A stretch of 64,000 nucleotides of DNA from Trichomonas vaginalis G3 (GCF_026262505.1 NC_067206.1:5236879-5300878), one strand, 5' to 3'; shown: positions 27,096-41,806, counted from the first letter of the stretch. Numbers and translations: made by a program. The notes: generated by a model from the sequence alone, not told the origin.

Positions 27096-29695
27096 TTGGA
27101 AACCTAGAAGCGAAGCTGAACTCAACAGGTGTGGACGTAATGCACTCCTTGCTTACAGTCCTTCGTTCACACATGTCTTCACATTGGGTTACTATGAGCG
27201 GACCTTTTGAGTATGATTATTCGTATCGGTCACATCAGTGCATCACTTTCTAGATGGGCTTCTGGCTTAAGGGCTTCAGCCATTATCCAGACGGCGTAGA
27301 TGCGCGACTACCGTTTCCGATAATCGCTAACAGAGGCATAATCAACAGTTCCTTCGTACTAATCAATCTACTCATGTCTATATCAGTAGGATAAAAAACT
27401 GGTCCGACGGTCTAACCAGCTCCACGATCCCTAATACGGGTGAACAATCCGACCTTAGCAACTTGTACATCATAGGATAGGAGAGCCGACATCGAAATAA
27501 AAGCTGCGTTGATTTGATCTCTTAGCAGCACAAGCCAGTTGTCCGGAGGTATTGTCTGTACCCAATCTCAGCACCTAGGCTATTTAGGGATCGTTGCCTT
27601 ACTTTCGTAATGATCCTAGACAAAAGGCACAGTAATTGAGCTTTTGGCTTATCCTCAACGTGAGATTCTGTCCTCACTGAGCTCAACTTAGGAACCTTCG
27701 CTGCTCTTTCGAAGGTGTGCGCCCCGCCAATTCTATCTAGTCCTATTCCTTGTGATAGGTAAGCATAATTCCAACAGGGTAGTGGTTTTTTCAGATCGAT
27801 TGCTCTCCCACTAGTCTACACCCGCAGGAACTTATACAGATAGACCAAAGTGAAGCTCTACAGGTCTTCTTTCCCGCTGGATATCTAGTGACCGTTCCAT
27901 ACAGTTGGTTCGCTGAGAGACAGTTTGGGACAGTGAGAACCTCATAGCTCCGTTCTGCAGGTCACATTAAGTGACGAGGTATTTCGCTACTTTGATAAGA
28001 GTCTATTACCCCAGCTATTTACCGGTGCTTCGTTGGCTTGAACCATATTAACAGACAGCACTGAGCAGGATTCATGTCGTTCACTGGCTATACTACCAGC
28101 GCGACACTACGTTTTTATTAACAGTTGGCTCTCGCGTAACAATCGGTTTGATTTTCATCAGAGCCAAGCTTTATCCCGAAGTTACAGCTCTAATTGGCCG
28201 AATTCCCTGAACTATATGCTCAATGGCATAGGCTACTACTAGAGACTGATGCGGTTATCGGTACGAGTGACACAGTAAACTATTTTTCGCTTCATGGACA
28301 ATCCAATAGCCTTGACATAACGAAGCTATGTTTTGCCAGCAGAACGCCGCAGTTCGCCTGATGACAGTTTCCCTGGGTTTAGTACTGTCATTAGGAAAGA
28401 GATCTACCAACGGTATAAGATTGGCGGAGAAAAATAGTATGCGTTGCGCGAACTGTTGTCAGTTACAGAATATCAACTGTACTCCCTTTCTCCATTATTG
28501 AGATTAGGATCGACTAACTTGGATCTGTTTAAGTTGTCCAGAAACCTACTCCTCATCAGCCCAGGATACAGCTGGATAATCGCTACTTCAATTAGGATCT
28601 GTAATAGACATTCTTCGTCCAACTCACATTGCACCTTCACAAAAATGTCCACATCCCCTACTCTCAGTTCAATAGAATGATGTTGAGATCGGTAGTACTA
28701 TATGCGCCATTCATTTTCGGGGCCCTAGTATTCGGCAGGTGAGTTTTAACAACTCTTTAGCGGATACCTGCTTTTAGGGGCACCGACCTGCTGTCTAAAT
28801 ACATGGACTCCTTTATGGTATCAGTGATATACATTTCGGCACCTTATTCAGACGTATGGTTCATCCATTTCGCCATGACGCTTACCGGTCAGAGCCACTT
28901 GTAACGCTAATTCATTTAAGCATTTCCAGTTAGGTAATGCTAACAAGGAGGTTCGAAGTTTGGAAATAAGTTGAGAACCGAAGGCTCCTGCCTCTACCAT
29001 ATTCTACTCCCTTAACTAAATGCATTACAGCTATCCTGAGGGAAACTTCGGAGGAAACCAGCTATTAGGTGGTTCGATGAGTCTTTCGCACCTTTACCTA
29101 CATCAGAAAAATGATTTGCACATCAATAACCGTACGGTCTCCATCAGAGTTTCCCTGATCAACCTGTGCAGGCAAAGTTCACCACCTTTCGGGTCTATCA
29201 GTAATGCTCAGTAGCCATGCAAACGCAGTTGCTTTCTCTAGCCTTTACAGTTAACGTGCAAAGATCGCACTACAGATAAACTCCCTAATCGTGTTTCAAG
29301 ACGGGTACTATAAATAGCCTTAACCCTAAGCAAGTTCAGGAACTTTTCCCTGTTTTAGAGTTCTTTTCATCTTTCGTTCACACTACTTGTAATCTATCGG
29401 TCTCCTCACGTTATTTAGCCTTGGATGGGACAACCACCCTTAGACACTACTCTCAAGTATCCGACTCTCCCGGTCATCGAAGCTTGCGGTTGTCATACGA
29501 GGCTTTTCTCTGAATCGCGCAGCATTCCATCTGACTTACCAGTGCAATAGGTGAACCGACTACATTTCCTTGCGGGATTAAGACGTTGGGCTGTTCCTTT
29601 TCGATCGCTTTACTAAGGGAATCCTAGTTAGTTTCTTTTCCTCCGCTTAATGAGATGCTTCAGTTCAGGGGTCTTCCTGCGTATGGCAGACTACG
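27096..29695 (-). rRNA. LSU rRNA, - strand (indel-damaged)
   Basis: Full LSU in reverse orientation but about 150 nt short, from scattered one- and two-base deletions, mostly in homopolymers and doublets. The pattern is that of raw single-molecule sequence, not of a decaying gene. Confidence 0.88.
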
Positions 29696-29754
29696 TGTTG
29701 TTTGTCTTATATATTATTTACTTATTCGCTTAGAATAAGAATTATTATAAAGAT

Positions 29755-29905
29755 GTAGTACTGTCACCCATGCTTCTCGACCGAGATCGAGTTTAGCGCA
29801 ATTTGCATTCAAAGATTAACTGTCATGATGTTTGCAACTCCGGTTATTAAACATTATGCCACGTTCTTCATCGTGTGAGGAGCAAGACATCCATTGCTTA
29901 GAGAC
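29755..29905 (-). rRNA. 5.8S rRNA, - strand (indel-damaged)
   Basis: 5.8S copy with several single-base losses. Confidence 0.85.
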
Positions 29906-29987
29906 TTGGTTTTTGATGAAGTTAGTTTTTAATTTTGTATTGGTTTTGTTTAATAAAAGAAGTTGGTGTTAGTTATTAAACTAGAAC

Positions 29988-30094
29988 TGATCCAACGGCA
30001 GGTTACTACGTTACTTGTTACGACTTCTCCTTCCTCTAGATAAGTGATTTAATCACTTTCTGCTCGTAAGCATCGGTGATTTCACCGAGTCATC

Positions 30095-30134
<40 letters not shown>

Positions 30135-31476
30135 ACGTATTCAACGTGCGTTGTTGACACACATTACAAGGATTCCTGGTTCATGACGCTGATTACAAAC
30201 GTCAATCCAACTACGTTAGGGATTATAAGAGTAGCGCACCCTCTCAGGCTCGCAGTCCTTTGATCTAACATTGTAGCACGCGTGCAGCCCAGAGCATCTA
30301 AAGGGCATCACGGACTGTTATTGCTACCTCTTCACCTGCTAAATCGCAGGGAGTCCAATTAGAACTTTAACGAAGGACTTCGGCAAAGTAATAATTGGCG
30401 ATAATCTCGCTCGTTAGCTGAATCAACGCTAGCAGGTCACCACGCACCACAACGGCATGCACCACCAAAAACAATATCCTGAAGACCGAAGCCTGTCAGT
30501 CATAAAAAACATCTGGTCCTGGTAAGTTTCCCCGTGTTGATTCAAATTAAGCCACAGGCTCCACCCTGGTGTGCCTTCCGTCAATTCCTTCAGTTTCAGC
30601 TTGCGGTCGTAGTTCCAGAGCCCAAGAACTGATTTCTCCAAGATTCTGCATTAACAATGACAAACTCCTGTCGGATCGTTTAAGGTAGGAACTACCAGGG
30701 TTCTAATCTGTTGGATACTCTACTCTCGCCTTGATCGACAGAAACCTCTAGGTAGACGCTTCGCTCAGCTTTCTCTCATGAGTCAAGTATTCACCACTCG
30801 TCATGAGATAGATCTACCCGATGGCTCTCATTGAGTTGTTTTCGGAGAAAACAAAGATTCATACTGCGCTGAGTCATTCATGTGGCATACTCTAAGCGTC
30901 TGATTTGTTCACAGTGAACGTAAAAATACGTACGACATTGCTGGCATTCAGACTACGGGGTTTTAACTGCAACAATATGGGAGCAAACTCGCAGAGCTGG
31001 AATTACCGCAGCTGCTGGCACCAGACTGGCCTCTGCTAGGTTTCGGTACGGTGGAACGTCCCTACACAGTACCAAAGGCACAATGGAACTGGTCATTACC
31101 TCTCCGAAGTCTCGAGTGGGAAAGTTTCGCGCCTGCTGCTACCGTGGATATAGTCGCTATCTCAGGCGCTTCTCCGGCAGTCGACGGTAACCGCCCGTTA
31201 CCCGTGTAGCCTACTAGGTAAAGACCCTAAGTAAAGCTGATAGGTCACTCAGTCGATGGCGTGCCTCTGATGAGGTCAACTTTTCCTCCATAATTCACAT
31301 CTGGAGAAACAATCATGTTTAGCACCAGAGTTGCTGCTGCTATCCATTTAAGATGTTGGTCGCCGCCAATAGATTCTGAGCGTATTAATGAGCTATTCGC
31401 AGTTTCGTTCCTGAACTAACACTTGCATGGCTTAATCTATGACCTAAGTGTGCTTCCTTGGCAGGATAACCAAGTA
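29988..31476 (-). rRNA. SSU rRNA, - strand (indel-damaged)
   Basis: Complete in extent but about 90 nt short through scattered single-base deletions. Confidence 0.88.
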
Positions 31477-33105
31477 TCGCGATTAAAAAGATGTATTAAG
31501 ATGTTTTTCCAATGTATCTTGTTATGATGCACTGAATATCCATAATACATGATGACGCGAAGTCATCGAAGTTTAATGCAAATTATAAATAAGCGCGTGC
31601 TGTAATTTCGCACTAAGACAGAATCAATATGTAACATATTAACTCGTCAGCCGTCTGGAGGTGATTTCCTGTTGATATACCAGACTCGGCTAGATTTAGT
31701 AGAAATGCTTATCTAACTGGAATCGTTTTGCACTTTCCATAGGAGCAAAAGGTCATGTTTTTCGGTCTACAAAATTCAATCGGTGGAGTCGAGTTTCAGG
31801 TTTTTTCGTCTTGCTCATACACAAGCGTCCCGAGCAAACTTTGTATGGGCAATGTTGTGGAGCATGGGGAGTTATGATTATAACTCGTAATGTGCCACTA
31901 CGACAACTATTTGAATAAAAATAATTATCTGTTTTCAAAAGTATATGGTAAGTGTGCTAAACGAAAACTACAAACGTAGTAACATTATATACTTATGTGT
32001 AGATATTATATTTCCAAAATAATTTCGTATTCTTAAACATCGAATATGACTTCAATTTTTCATTTTTTTTTCCTCGCTCATTTCAGCGTGTTTTGAAAAA
32101 TCAATTTTTTTGTATTTTTCAACTTCTCGGCGAATACTCAACATACGAACTTTTTGCAAGATAGACATATATGGGTACAACATACATAACTTTATCCTCA
32201 GTTGCTCTTTCCATCTCTTATGTGTGTGGACTTCTAGGTAAATTCCCCCTAGGAAAAATTTGTAAATTTTTTCATTTTCATATGGAGTGACTATGGAACT
32301 GAGTGTCACCATGCTCAAATGTATACATATTCGTATGGTATTTATATGTAAAGATTTTAAAAATTGCTTATGTTGTTAAAAATTTTCTCGCTGATCATGG
32401 ACTTTGATTTTTTCGATTTTTTTAATTTTTCGTTCCACAGCATAAATCGAAACAGTGAGACTTAAGTGCACAAAAACTTTGAAGATACAGATAGATAGGG
32501 TATAGTATAGCTGTGTGATTTATGTTTGTTTCATTTCGATAGCTTAAGTATTCACTGAGATATAATGCATTTTGTGTCAAATTTTTGAAAATCGATTTTT
32601 TTCGAGAATCATTTGTAATGTTATACGAAGCACTAATCATATATGTTATATGTATATATCTTAGTTATAGGGAATAGTATATATCTTACGTATATCTTTA
32701 GGGCGAATTTTTTGGTTTTACCGACGAAACTAATACATAGTTTTTCGTCCTATCATCTTAAAAATTTTTGATAGACTTTGATAGGAGACTTAGATTAGTT
32801 TCCCTTCGACTTTATGGATTTTGCTGAGACTACCAAAGCGGCCGTGGATATAACGTGACACTCCATATATATAGCTTAATACTATGTTACTTGATATATG
32901 TTTTTTTAGATATACTTCAGTCCAAACTTATAAGCTTAGTATGTGTATTAGTTAGCCTATATACTTAAGTATTTGTTTTTTGGTTTTCGCTTTAATATCT
33001 TTTTTCATTCTATATGATTATTGTATTTTTAGTTAGTATATTTGATGCTCATATAGCGGCCCGTGGTATAAAAGTGACACTTACACTTGAAAAAATCCAA
33101 ATATT
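31477..33105 (-). other. rDNA intergenic spacer, - strand, copy 2
   Basis: Spacer with dense deletions up to about 32,200 and cleaner sequence after that. No gene is seen. Confidence 0.8.
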
Positions 33106-35879
33106 TTGGAAACCTAGAAGCGAAGCTGAACCTCAACAGGTCGTGGACGTAATGCCACTCCACTGCTTACAGTACTTCGTTCAACAATGTCTTCTACATT
33201 GGGTTACTATGAAGCGGACTTTTGAGTATGATTATTCGTATCGGTCCAACATCACGTGCATCACTTTCTAGATGGCTTCTGGCTTAGAGGCTTTCAGCCA
33301 TTATCCAGACGGCGTAGCTGCGCGACATACGTTTCGATAATCGCTAACCAGAGGCCATAATCAACAGTTCCTCTCGTACTAAATCAATTACTATCATGAT
33401 GCTATATCCAGTAGGATAAAACAACCTGGCTCACGACGGTCTAAACCCAGCTCACGATCCCTAATACGGGTGAACATCCGACCTTAGCAACTTGTACATC
33501 ACTAGGATAGGAAGAGCGACATCGAAGAATCAAAAAGCTGCGTTGATTTGATCTTTAGCAGCCACAAGCAGTTGTCCGGAGGTAACTTGTCTGTCACCCA
33601 ATCCTCACGCACCTGAGGCTATTTAGGGATCGTTAGGCCTTACTTTCGTAACTGATCCTAGTACAAAAGGCACAGTAANNNNNNNNNNNNNNNNNNNNNN
33701 NNNAGCACAGTAAATTGAGCTTTTGGCCTATCCTCAACGTGAGAATTTGGTCTCACTTGAGCTCAACTTAGGACAACCCTTCGCTCTCTTGAAGTGTGCC
33801 GCCCCAGCCAAACTTTTCTAATTTCTATCCTATTCCTGTGATAGGTAAAGCATTAATTCAAACAGGGTATTGGTTTTTCAGAATCGATGCTCCTCCCACC
33901 GTAGTCTACACCCCCGCAGGAAACTATACAAGACTAGACCAAGTGAAGCTCTACAGGGTCTTCTTCCCCGCTGGATATCTAGGACCGTTCCCACCTACAG
34001 TTGTTTCGCTGAGAGGACAGTTTGGGACAGTGAGAAACCTCATAGCTCCTTCATTGCAGGTCACTAATTAAGTGACGAGGTATTTCGCTACTTTGATAAG
34101 ATCATAGTACCCCAGCTATTTTACCGGTTGCTTCGTGGCTTGAACCATATTAACAGACACAGCACTGAGCAGGATTCATCTGTCGCGTTCACTGGCTATA
34201 CTACCACAGCCGCGAACACTACGTTTTTATTAAACCAGTGGGCTCTCCGCGTAACAATCGGTTCTGATTTTCATCAAGCCAAGCTTTTATCCCTGAAAGT
34301 TACATCCTTCTAATTGCCGAATTCCCTGAACTATCATTGCCTCAATGGCATTGAGGCTACTACCTAGAAACCTGATGCGGTTATCCGGTACGGGAGTGAC
34401 ACAGTAAACTATTTTCGCTTCATGACCAATCCAATAGCCGATGAGTCAACATAACCGAAGCTATGTTTTGCCAGCAGAACGCCGCAGGTTTCGCCGGATG
34501 ACCAGTTTTCCCTGGGTATTATACTGTCATGTAGGAAAAACCCCTACCAACGGTATTAAGATTGGCGGAGAAAAATAGTATGCGTTGCCGCGAAACTGTT
34601 GTCATTACAGAATATCAACTGGACTCCCTTCTCCCATTATGAGATTAGGATCGACTAACTCTGGACTGTTTAAGTTGTCCATGAAACCCTACTCCTCATT
34701 CAGCCCCCAGGATACAAGGGCCTGGATAATCCTACTTCCCAATTAGGATCCTGTAATTAGACATCTCCAGTCCAAACTCACATTGCACCTCACAAAAATG
34801 TTCCACATCCCCTACCTCTCAGTTTCAATTAGAACTTGATGTCTGAGATCGGAGTACTATATGCGGCCATTCATTTTCGGGGGCCCTAGTATTGCGAGTG
34901 AGTTTTAACACACTCTTTAGCGATTAATGTGTTTAGGGACGACCATCTGTCTAAATACATGGACTCTCTTATGGTATTCAGTGGATAGTCATTTCGGCAC
35001 CTATTCACGTATGGTTCAAATCCAGTTTCGACATGACGCTTACCGGTCAGAGCACTTGTTAAGAACGCCGATTCATTTAACGCATTTCAGTGAGGTAATG
35101 CTAAAAGGAGTTCGAAGTTTGGAATAAGTTGAAACCGAAGGCTCCTGCACCTCTACCCATAATCTCTATCTCCCCTTAAACTAAATGAACACTATCCTGA
35201 TGGAGAACTTCGAGGAAACAGCATAGGTGGGTTTGATGAGTCTTTCTGCACCTTTTACCTACATCAGAAAAATGATTTGCACATCAATAACCCGTACGGT
35301 CCTCCATCAGAGTCCCCTGACTTCAACCTGTGAGGCAAAGTTCACACCTTTCGGTTCCTATCAGTAATGCTCGAGTAGCCATGCAACGCCAGTTGCTTTT
35401 CTACGCCTCTTACAGTTAACGTGCAAGACTCGCACTACAGATAAACTCCTAATCGTTTTCAAGACGTGGTACATTAAATAGCCTTAACCCTAAGCAGTTC
35501 AGGAACTTTTTCACACCTCTGTTTTAAGATTCTTTTTTCATCTTTTCGCTTCCACACTATTGTAATCTATCTTCTCTACTCAGTTATTTAGCCTTGGATG
35601 GGACATACCACCCCCTTAAGACATACTCTCAAAAGTATCCGACTCCCCGGTCATCGTAAGCTTGCGGTTTGGTCATGACGAGGCTTTTACTCTGAATCGC
35701 GTCAGCATTCCATCTGACTTGACAGTGCAATAGGTGACCACACCATTTCTCCTGCGGGATTAAGACGTGGGCTGTTCCTTTTCGATCGCCTTTTACTAAG
35801 GAATCCTAGTTAGGTTCTTTTTTCCTCCGCTTAATTGAGATGCTCAGTTTCAGGTTCTGTACTGTATGGCAGATCTACG
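33106..35879 (-). rRNA. LSU rRNA, - strand, interrupted by a gap
   Basis: The LSU copy contains a run of 25 N at 33,679-33,703. Left of the gap the sequence is fairly clean; right of it there are both insertions and deletions at high density. Confidence 0.88.
33679..33703. other. Assembly gap of 25 N with overlapping flanks
   Basis: Both flanks carry the same LSU bases (GCACAGTAA lies on the right flank and CACAGTAA on the left), so the gap has negative true length and two contigs were joined where they overlap. Confidence 0.95.
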
Positions 35880-35939
35880 TGTTGTTTGTCTCTATATATT
35901 ATTTACTTATTCGCTGAGAATAAGAATATTATAAAAGAT

Positions 35940-36095
35940 GTAGTACTGACAAACCATGCTTCTCGACCGAGATCGAGTTTTAGCGCAATTTGCATTCAAA
36001 GATTAACCTGTCATGATGTTTGCAAACCCGGTTACTAACACATTATGCCACGTTCTTCATCGTGTGAGGAGCAAGACATCCATTTGCTTAGAGAC
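35940..36095 (-). rRNA. 5.8S rRNA, - strand, copy 3 (indel-damaged)
   Basis: Recognisable 5.8S with both inserted and lost bases. Confidence 0.85.
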
Positions 36096-36174
36096 TTGGT
36101 TTTTGATTGAAGTTAGTTTTAATTTGTATTGGTTTTTGTTTAAAAGAAGTTGGTGTTAGTTATTAAACTAGAAC

Positions 36175-37735
36175 TGATCCAACGCAGGTTCACCTACCGT
36201 TACCGTTGTACTGGAGTTCTCCTTCCTCTAGATAACGTGATTTAATCACTTTTCTGTCGTAGCATCCGGTGATTTCACCGAGTCATTCCAATCTGGTAAG
36301 GAGCAGGACGGGCGGTGTGTACAAAGGCAGGAGCGTATTCAACTGCGGCGTTGTGACACCACATGTAAGAGGGATTTCCTGGTCTCATGACGCTGATTAC
36401 AAACGTCAATCCCCAACTACGTTAGGATTATAAGAAGTTAGCGCACCCTCCTCAGGCTCTGCATTCCTACTTGATCCTAACATTGTAGCACGCGTGCAGC
36501 CCAGTGCATCTAAAGCATTCACGGACTGTTATTGCTACCTCGTTCCACCTGCTTAATAATCGCAGGGAGTCCCAATTATAACTTTACCGAAGGACTTTCG
36601 GCAAAGTTATTGGAATAATCTCGCTCCGTTACTGAATCAACGCTTAGACAGGTCAACCCACGACACCAACGCGCCATGCAACCAAAAAACAATATCCTGA
36701 AAGACCGAAGCCTTGTCAGTCATAAAAACATGTCTGTCCTTGGTAAGTTTTCCACCGGTGGATTCAAATTAAAGCACAGAGCTACCCGCCTTGGTTGTGC
36801 CCTTTCCGTCAATTCCTTCAAGTTTCAGCCTTGCGGTCGTAGTTCCCAGAGCCAAGAAACTGATGATTTTCAAAGATTCTGCCATTACAATGACAACTCT
36901 GTCGATCGTTAAGGTAGGATACAGGTCTTCTAATCCTTTGATATCCTACTTGCCTTGAGTCGACAGAAAACCCTCTAAGTAGAACGCCTTCGGCTCAGCT
37001 TTTTCATGAGTCAAGTATTCCACCACTCCGTCATGAGTCAAGTCTACCCGATGGCTCTATTGAGCTTGTAATTTTCGAATAAAACAAAGACTTCATATGC
37101 CTGAGTCATTCATGGGCATACTCTAACGTCCTTGATTTGTTCACATGGTGAACAGTAAAAAATAACGTACGAAGCCATTGCTGGCATTAGATACGGGCGT
37201 GTTTAACGCCCAACAATTGGACAACTCGCAGAGCTGGAATTACCCGCAGCTGCTGGCACCAGACTGCCCTCTGCTAGGTTTCGGTACCGGTTGGAAGAAC
37301 GCGTACCCTATCCACAAGTACCAAAAGGCACCAATGAAAGAACTGGGTCATACCTCCTCCGAAAGTCTCGAGTGGGAAAGTTTCGCGCCTGCTGCTACCC
37401 GTGAGTATGAGTCGCGTAATCTCTCAGGCGCCTTGCTCCGCAGTCGACGGTAACGCCGTACGTGATACCTACCTAGGTAAAGATAAGTCCAGCTGATAGG
37501 TCACTCAGTCGATGGCGTGCTCTGATGAGGTAACATTTTCCTCCATAATTCACATCTGGAAAACAATCGCATGTATTAGCACCAGAGTTGCGCTGCTATC
37601 CATTTAAGACCTGTTGTCGCCGCCAAATAGATTTTCTGAGCGTATTAATGAGCTATTCGCAGTTTCGTTACCTGAACTACACTTGCATGGCTTAATCTAT
37701 GACTAAGTGTGCTTCCTTGGCAGGATCAACAAGGT
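36175..37735 (-). rRNA. SSU rRNA, - strand, copy 3 (indel-damaged)
   Basis: SSU in reverse orientation with mixed insertions and deletions typical of raw reads. Confidence 0.88.
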
Positions 37736-39454
37736 ATCGCGATTAAAAAGATGTATTAAGATGTTTTTCCAAAGTTATCTTGTTATGATGCCACTGAATA
37801 TCCATAATACATGATGACGCAAGTCATCGATAAGTTATTGCCAAATATAAATAAGCGCAGTGCTGTTAATATTCGGCACATTCTAAGACAGAATCAATAT
37901 GTTAACATATTAACTCGTCAGCGTCTGGAGGTGATTTCTCCCTGTTTATATACCAGACTCGGCTAGATTTTAGTAAGAAATGCTTACTCATAACTGGAAC
38001 GTTTTGCAACTTTCCCATAGGAGCAAAGGTCATGTTTTTTCGGTCTACAAAAAATTCAATCGGTGGAGTCGAGTTCAGGTATTTTTCGTCTTGCTCATAC
38101 ACAAGGTCCCCGAGCAAACTTTGTATGGGGCAATGTTGGAGCATTGGGAGTTATGATTATAACTCCGTACATGTGCCCACCTACGACAACTATTTGAATA
38201 ATAAAATAATTATCTGATTTTCAAAATTATATGGTCAAGTGTGCTTAACGAAAAAACTACAAACGTAGTAACATTATACTACTTATGTGTAGATATTATA
38301 TTTCCAAAAATATCGTATCGTCTTAAAACCATCGAATATGACTTCAATCTTTTTCATTATTTTTTTCCCTCGCTCATTTCAGCGTTTTTTTGAAAATCAA
38401 TTTTTTTTGTATTTTTCAACTTTCTCGGCGATACTCAACATACGAACTTTCTTGCAGATAGACATATATGGGGTATCAACATACGATAACTTTATCCTCA
38501 GTTGCTCCTTTCCATCTTCTTATATGGTGGACTTCTAGGTAATATTCCACCCCCTAGAAAAAAATTTGTAAATTTTTTCATTTTCATATGGAGTGACGTA
38601 TGAACTGAGATGTCTCACCATGCTCAAATGTACTACATATATCGTATACAAATATGGATATATGTAAAAGATTTTAAAATTGCTTATGTTGTTAAATAAT
38701 TTTTCCGCTGATCATGGACTTTGATTTTTTTTCGATTTTTTTAATTTTTCGTTCACACGCATAATCGAAACAGTGAGACTTAAGTGCACAAAAAACTTTT
38801 GAAGATTACAGATAGATAGGGTTATAGTATAGCTGTGTTGTTTATGTTTGTTTCATTTCGATAGCTTAAGTATTCTACTGATGATATAAATGCATTTTGT
38901 GTCAAATTTTTGAAAATCGATTTGTTTTCTCGTAGAATCATTTGTAATGTTATACGAAGCACTAATCATATATGTTATATGTATATATATCTTAGTTATA
39001 GGGAATAGTATATATCTTACGTATATCTTTTAGGAGCGAATTTTTTGGTTTTACCCGACGAAACTAAATCAACATAGTTTTTCGTCCTATCATCTAAAAA
39101 TTTGATTTAGACTTGATAGAGACTTAGATTAGTTATCCCTTCGACTTTATGGATTTTGCTTAGGTGAAGACTACCAAGCGGCCCTGGATATAAACGGAAC
39201 ACTCCATATATATACGCTAATACTATGTTACTTGATATATGTTTTTGTTTGAGATATACTTCGAGTCCAAACTTATAAAGCTTAGTATGTGTATTAGTTG
39301 CCTATATACTTAAGTGATTTGTTTTTTTGAGTTTCGCTTTAATATTTTTTTTCTCCTAATATGATTAATTGTATTTTAGTTAGTTATAGTTATGCTCCAT
39401 TTTATAGCTGCTGATATAAAAGTGCACTTTACACTTGAAAAAAATCCAAAATAT
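37736..39454 (-). other. rDNA intergenic spacer, - strand, copy 3
   Basis: Indel-damaged spacer copy with the repeat pair still recognisable (near 39,178 and 39,410). No gene is seen. Confidence 0.8.
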
Positions 39455-41806
39455 TTGAACCTAGAAGCGAAGCTGAACCTCAACAGGTCGTGGACGTAAT
39501 GCCACCACTGCTACAGTACCCTTCGTTCATCCACATGTCTATCTACATTGGTTACCATTTGAGCGGACCTTTTGGAGTATGTTATTCGGTAGCGGTCTCA
39601 ACGATCACGTGCATCACTTTCTAGATGGGCTTCTGGCTTAAGAGGCTTTCAGCCATATCCCAGGACGGCGTAGAGCTGCGCGACATACCGTTTCCGGATA
39701 TATCGCTAACCCAGAGGCCATAATCAACATTGTCCTCTACGTACTTAAATCATATCTACTATCATATGCTATATCCAGTAGATAAACCAAACCTGGCTCA
39801 CGAGGTTCTAAACCCAGCTCATCAGTCCCATGAATAGAGTGTGAACAATCCGACCCTTAGCAAACTTGTTAACATCACTAGGATATGGAAGAAGGCCGAC
39901 ATGCGAAGAATCAAAAGCTGCGTGATTATCTTGCTTAGCAGCACAATCCAGTTGTCCGGAGGTTAAACTTGTCTGGTCACCCCCAATCCCACGCAACCTG
40001 AGGCTATTTAGGAACGTTAGGCCTTATCTTTCGTAACTGATCTCCTAGTACACAAAGCCACATAAATTTGAGCTTTTGGCCTTATTCCTCACGAGTTGAG
40101 ATTTCATGTCCTCACTGAAGCTCAACTTAGGACACCTTTCGGCTCTTTCGAAGTTGTGCCGCCCCAGCCAAAATCTTTATCTATCTAGTCATTCCTTGTA
40201 TAGTAAAGCATATCCAAGATCAGGGTATGGTTTTCAGGAATAGCAGGATTTGCATCTCCCACCTAGCTTACACGCCCGCAGGAGAGCGGTGTCAGTGGTA
40301 GCAAGGACTTAGACCAGAAGTCAATGCTTCTACGAGGTCTTCTTTCCCGCGGAATATCTAGGACCGTTCCACTACATGGTTCGCTGTAGAACAGTTTGGA
40401 CAGTTCTGAGAACCTCATAGCTCCGTTCATGCAGGTCACTAATTAAGTGACGATGTGGGTATTTCGGCATATCTTTATAAGAGTATAGTTACCCGCAAGC
40501 TTATTTACCGTGCTTCGTTGGCTTTGAACCATATTAAACAGACAACACATCTGAGCAGGATTCATGTCGCGTCACTGGCTATACTACCACAGCGCTTGAA
40601 CACTACGTTTTTATTCAACAGTTGGGCTCTCCCTAAACAATCGGTTGTGGATTTTTGGTTTTAGTCAGAGCCAGGCTTTAATTTGATCCCGAAGTTACAG
40701 CTCTTAAAGTTGGTCGCGAATTCCCTGATAACTATCATGCCATCAATGGCCAAAGTGCATTTTTCTTACCTAAGAGAGTATTGATGCTGATGCGGTTATC
40801 GTTATCGTGAGTACACTGGGCTAGTAACAACTTATTTTTTCGCTCATGGACCTCATATCCATATGAGCTCGAATTACTATAATTCCGAAGCTATGTTTCC
40901 AGCAGAACTGCCGCAAGTTCGCCTGATGACCCAGTTTCCCTGATGGGTATGAGTACTGTCATGTAGGAAAGAGATCCCTACCAACCGGATATAAGATTGG
41001 CGGAGAAAAATCATGCGTGTGCCGTCATACGTGTTTGTGTCTTTTACAGATAATATTATTCATATTTGTACTCCCTTTCTTCGCTATGTTATTGAGATAT
41101 GGTATTCTGACCTAACTCTTGATTCTGTTTAAGTTTGTCCAGGAAAGCCTACTCATAGCTCGCTAGTATACTAAGCCTGATAAACGTACTCGAAGTTAGG
41201 ATCTGTAAGTAGATCATCTGTCCATGTCCTAACTCACATTTGCACCTCAAAAAATGTCTCATCTGATCCCCCTACTTCGTCTATTTCAATGAACTGATGT
41301 TCTGGTAGATCGGGGTGAGTGACTAATTGCGATTTATTTAGTGTTTGTCTTTATCGTATTGATGTCTGCAGGCGTGATGTTGAAGCGTAATATCTTTAGC
41401 GGATATCCTGCTTTTTAGGGTTTGGCACGTACCTTGCTGTGTTGCTTTAATATAGATCATGGACTCCCGTTTAGTATCAGTGAGTAGTACATTCGGCACC
41501 TTATTCAGACGTATTGGTTCATCCCATTTCGCCATGACCGTTACCGTCAGAGCCCAACTTTGTAACGCTTAATTCATTTAGCATATTCCAGTTTAGGTAA
41601 ATGGCACTAACAAGGAGGTTCGAAGGTTGGAAAATAAGTTGAGAACCCGAAGGCTCCCTGCACCTCTACCCATATCTCTATCCCCTTAACAAATGCATTA
41701 ACGTATCCTGAGGGAAACTTCGGAGGGAAACCAGCTTATAGGTGGTTCGATGAGTCTTTCGCACCCTTTACCTACATCAGAAAAATGATTTGCACATCAA
41801 TAACCC
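39455..41806 (-). rRNA. LSU rRNA, - strand, ending at a non-rDNA junction
   Basis: An LSU copy with the densest errors in the window, up to about 41,300, and then cleaner sequence. It ends abruptly after CACATCAATAACCC, where the next bases in intact rDNA would be GTACGGTCC. Beyond this point no rDNA is seen. Confidence 0.85.

Noticed and set aside
1-41806. Palindromic extrachromosomal rDNA as in Tetrahymena or Physarum
   Set aside because: The apex lies inside an LSU coding region, not in a spacer, and the spacer looks like sequencing adapter; multiple tandem units per arm also differ from those molecules.
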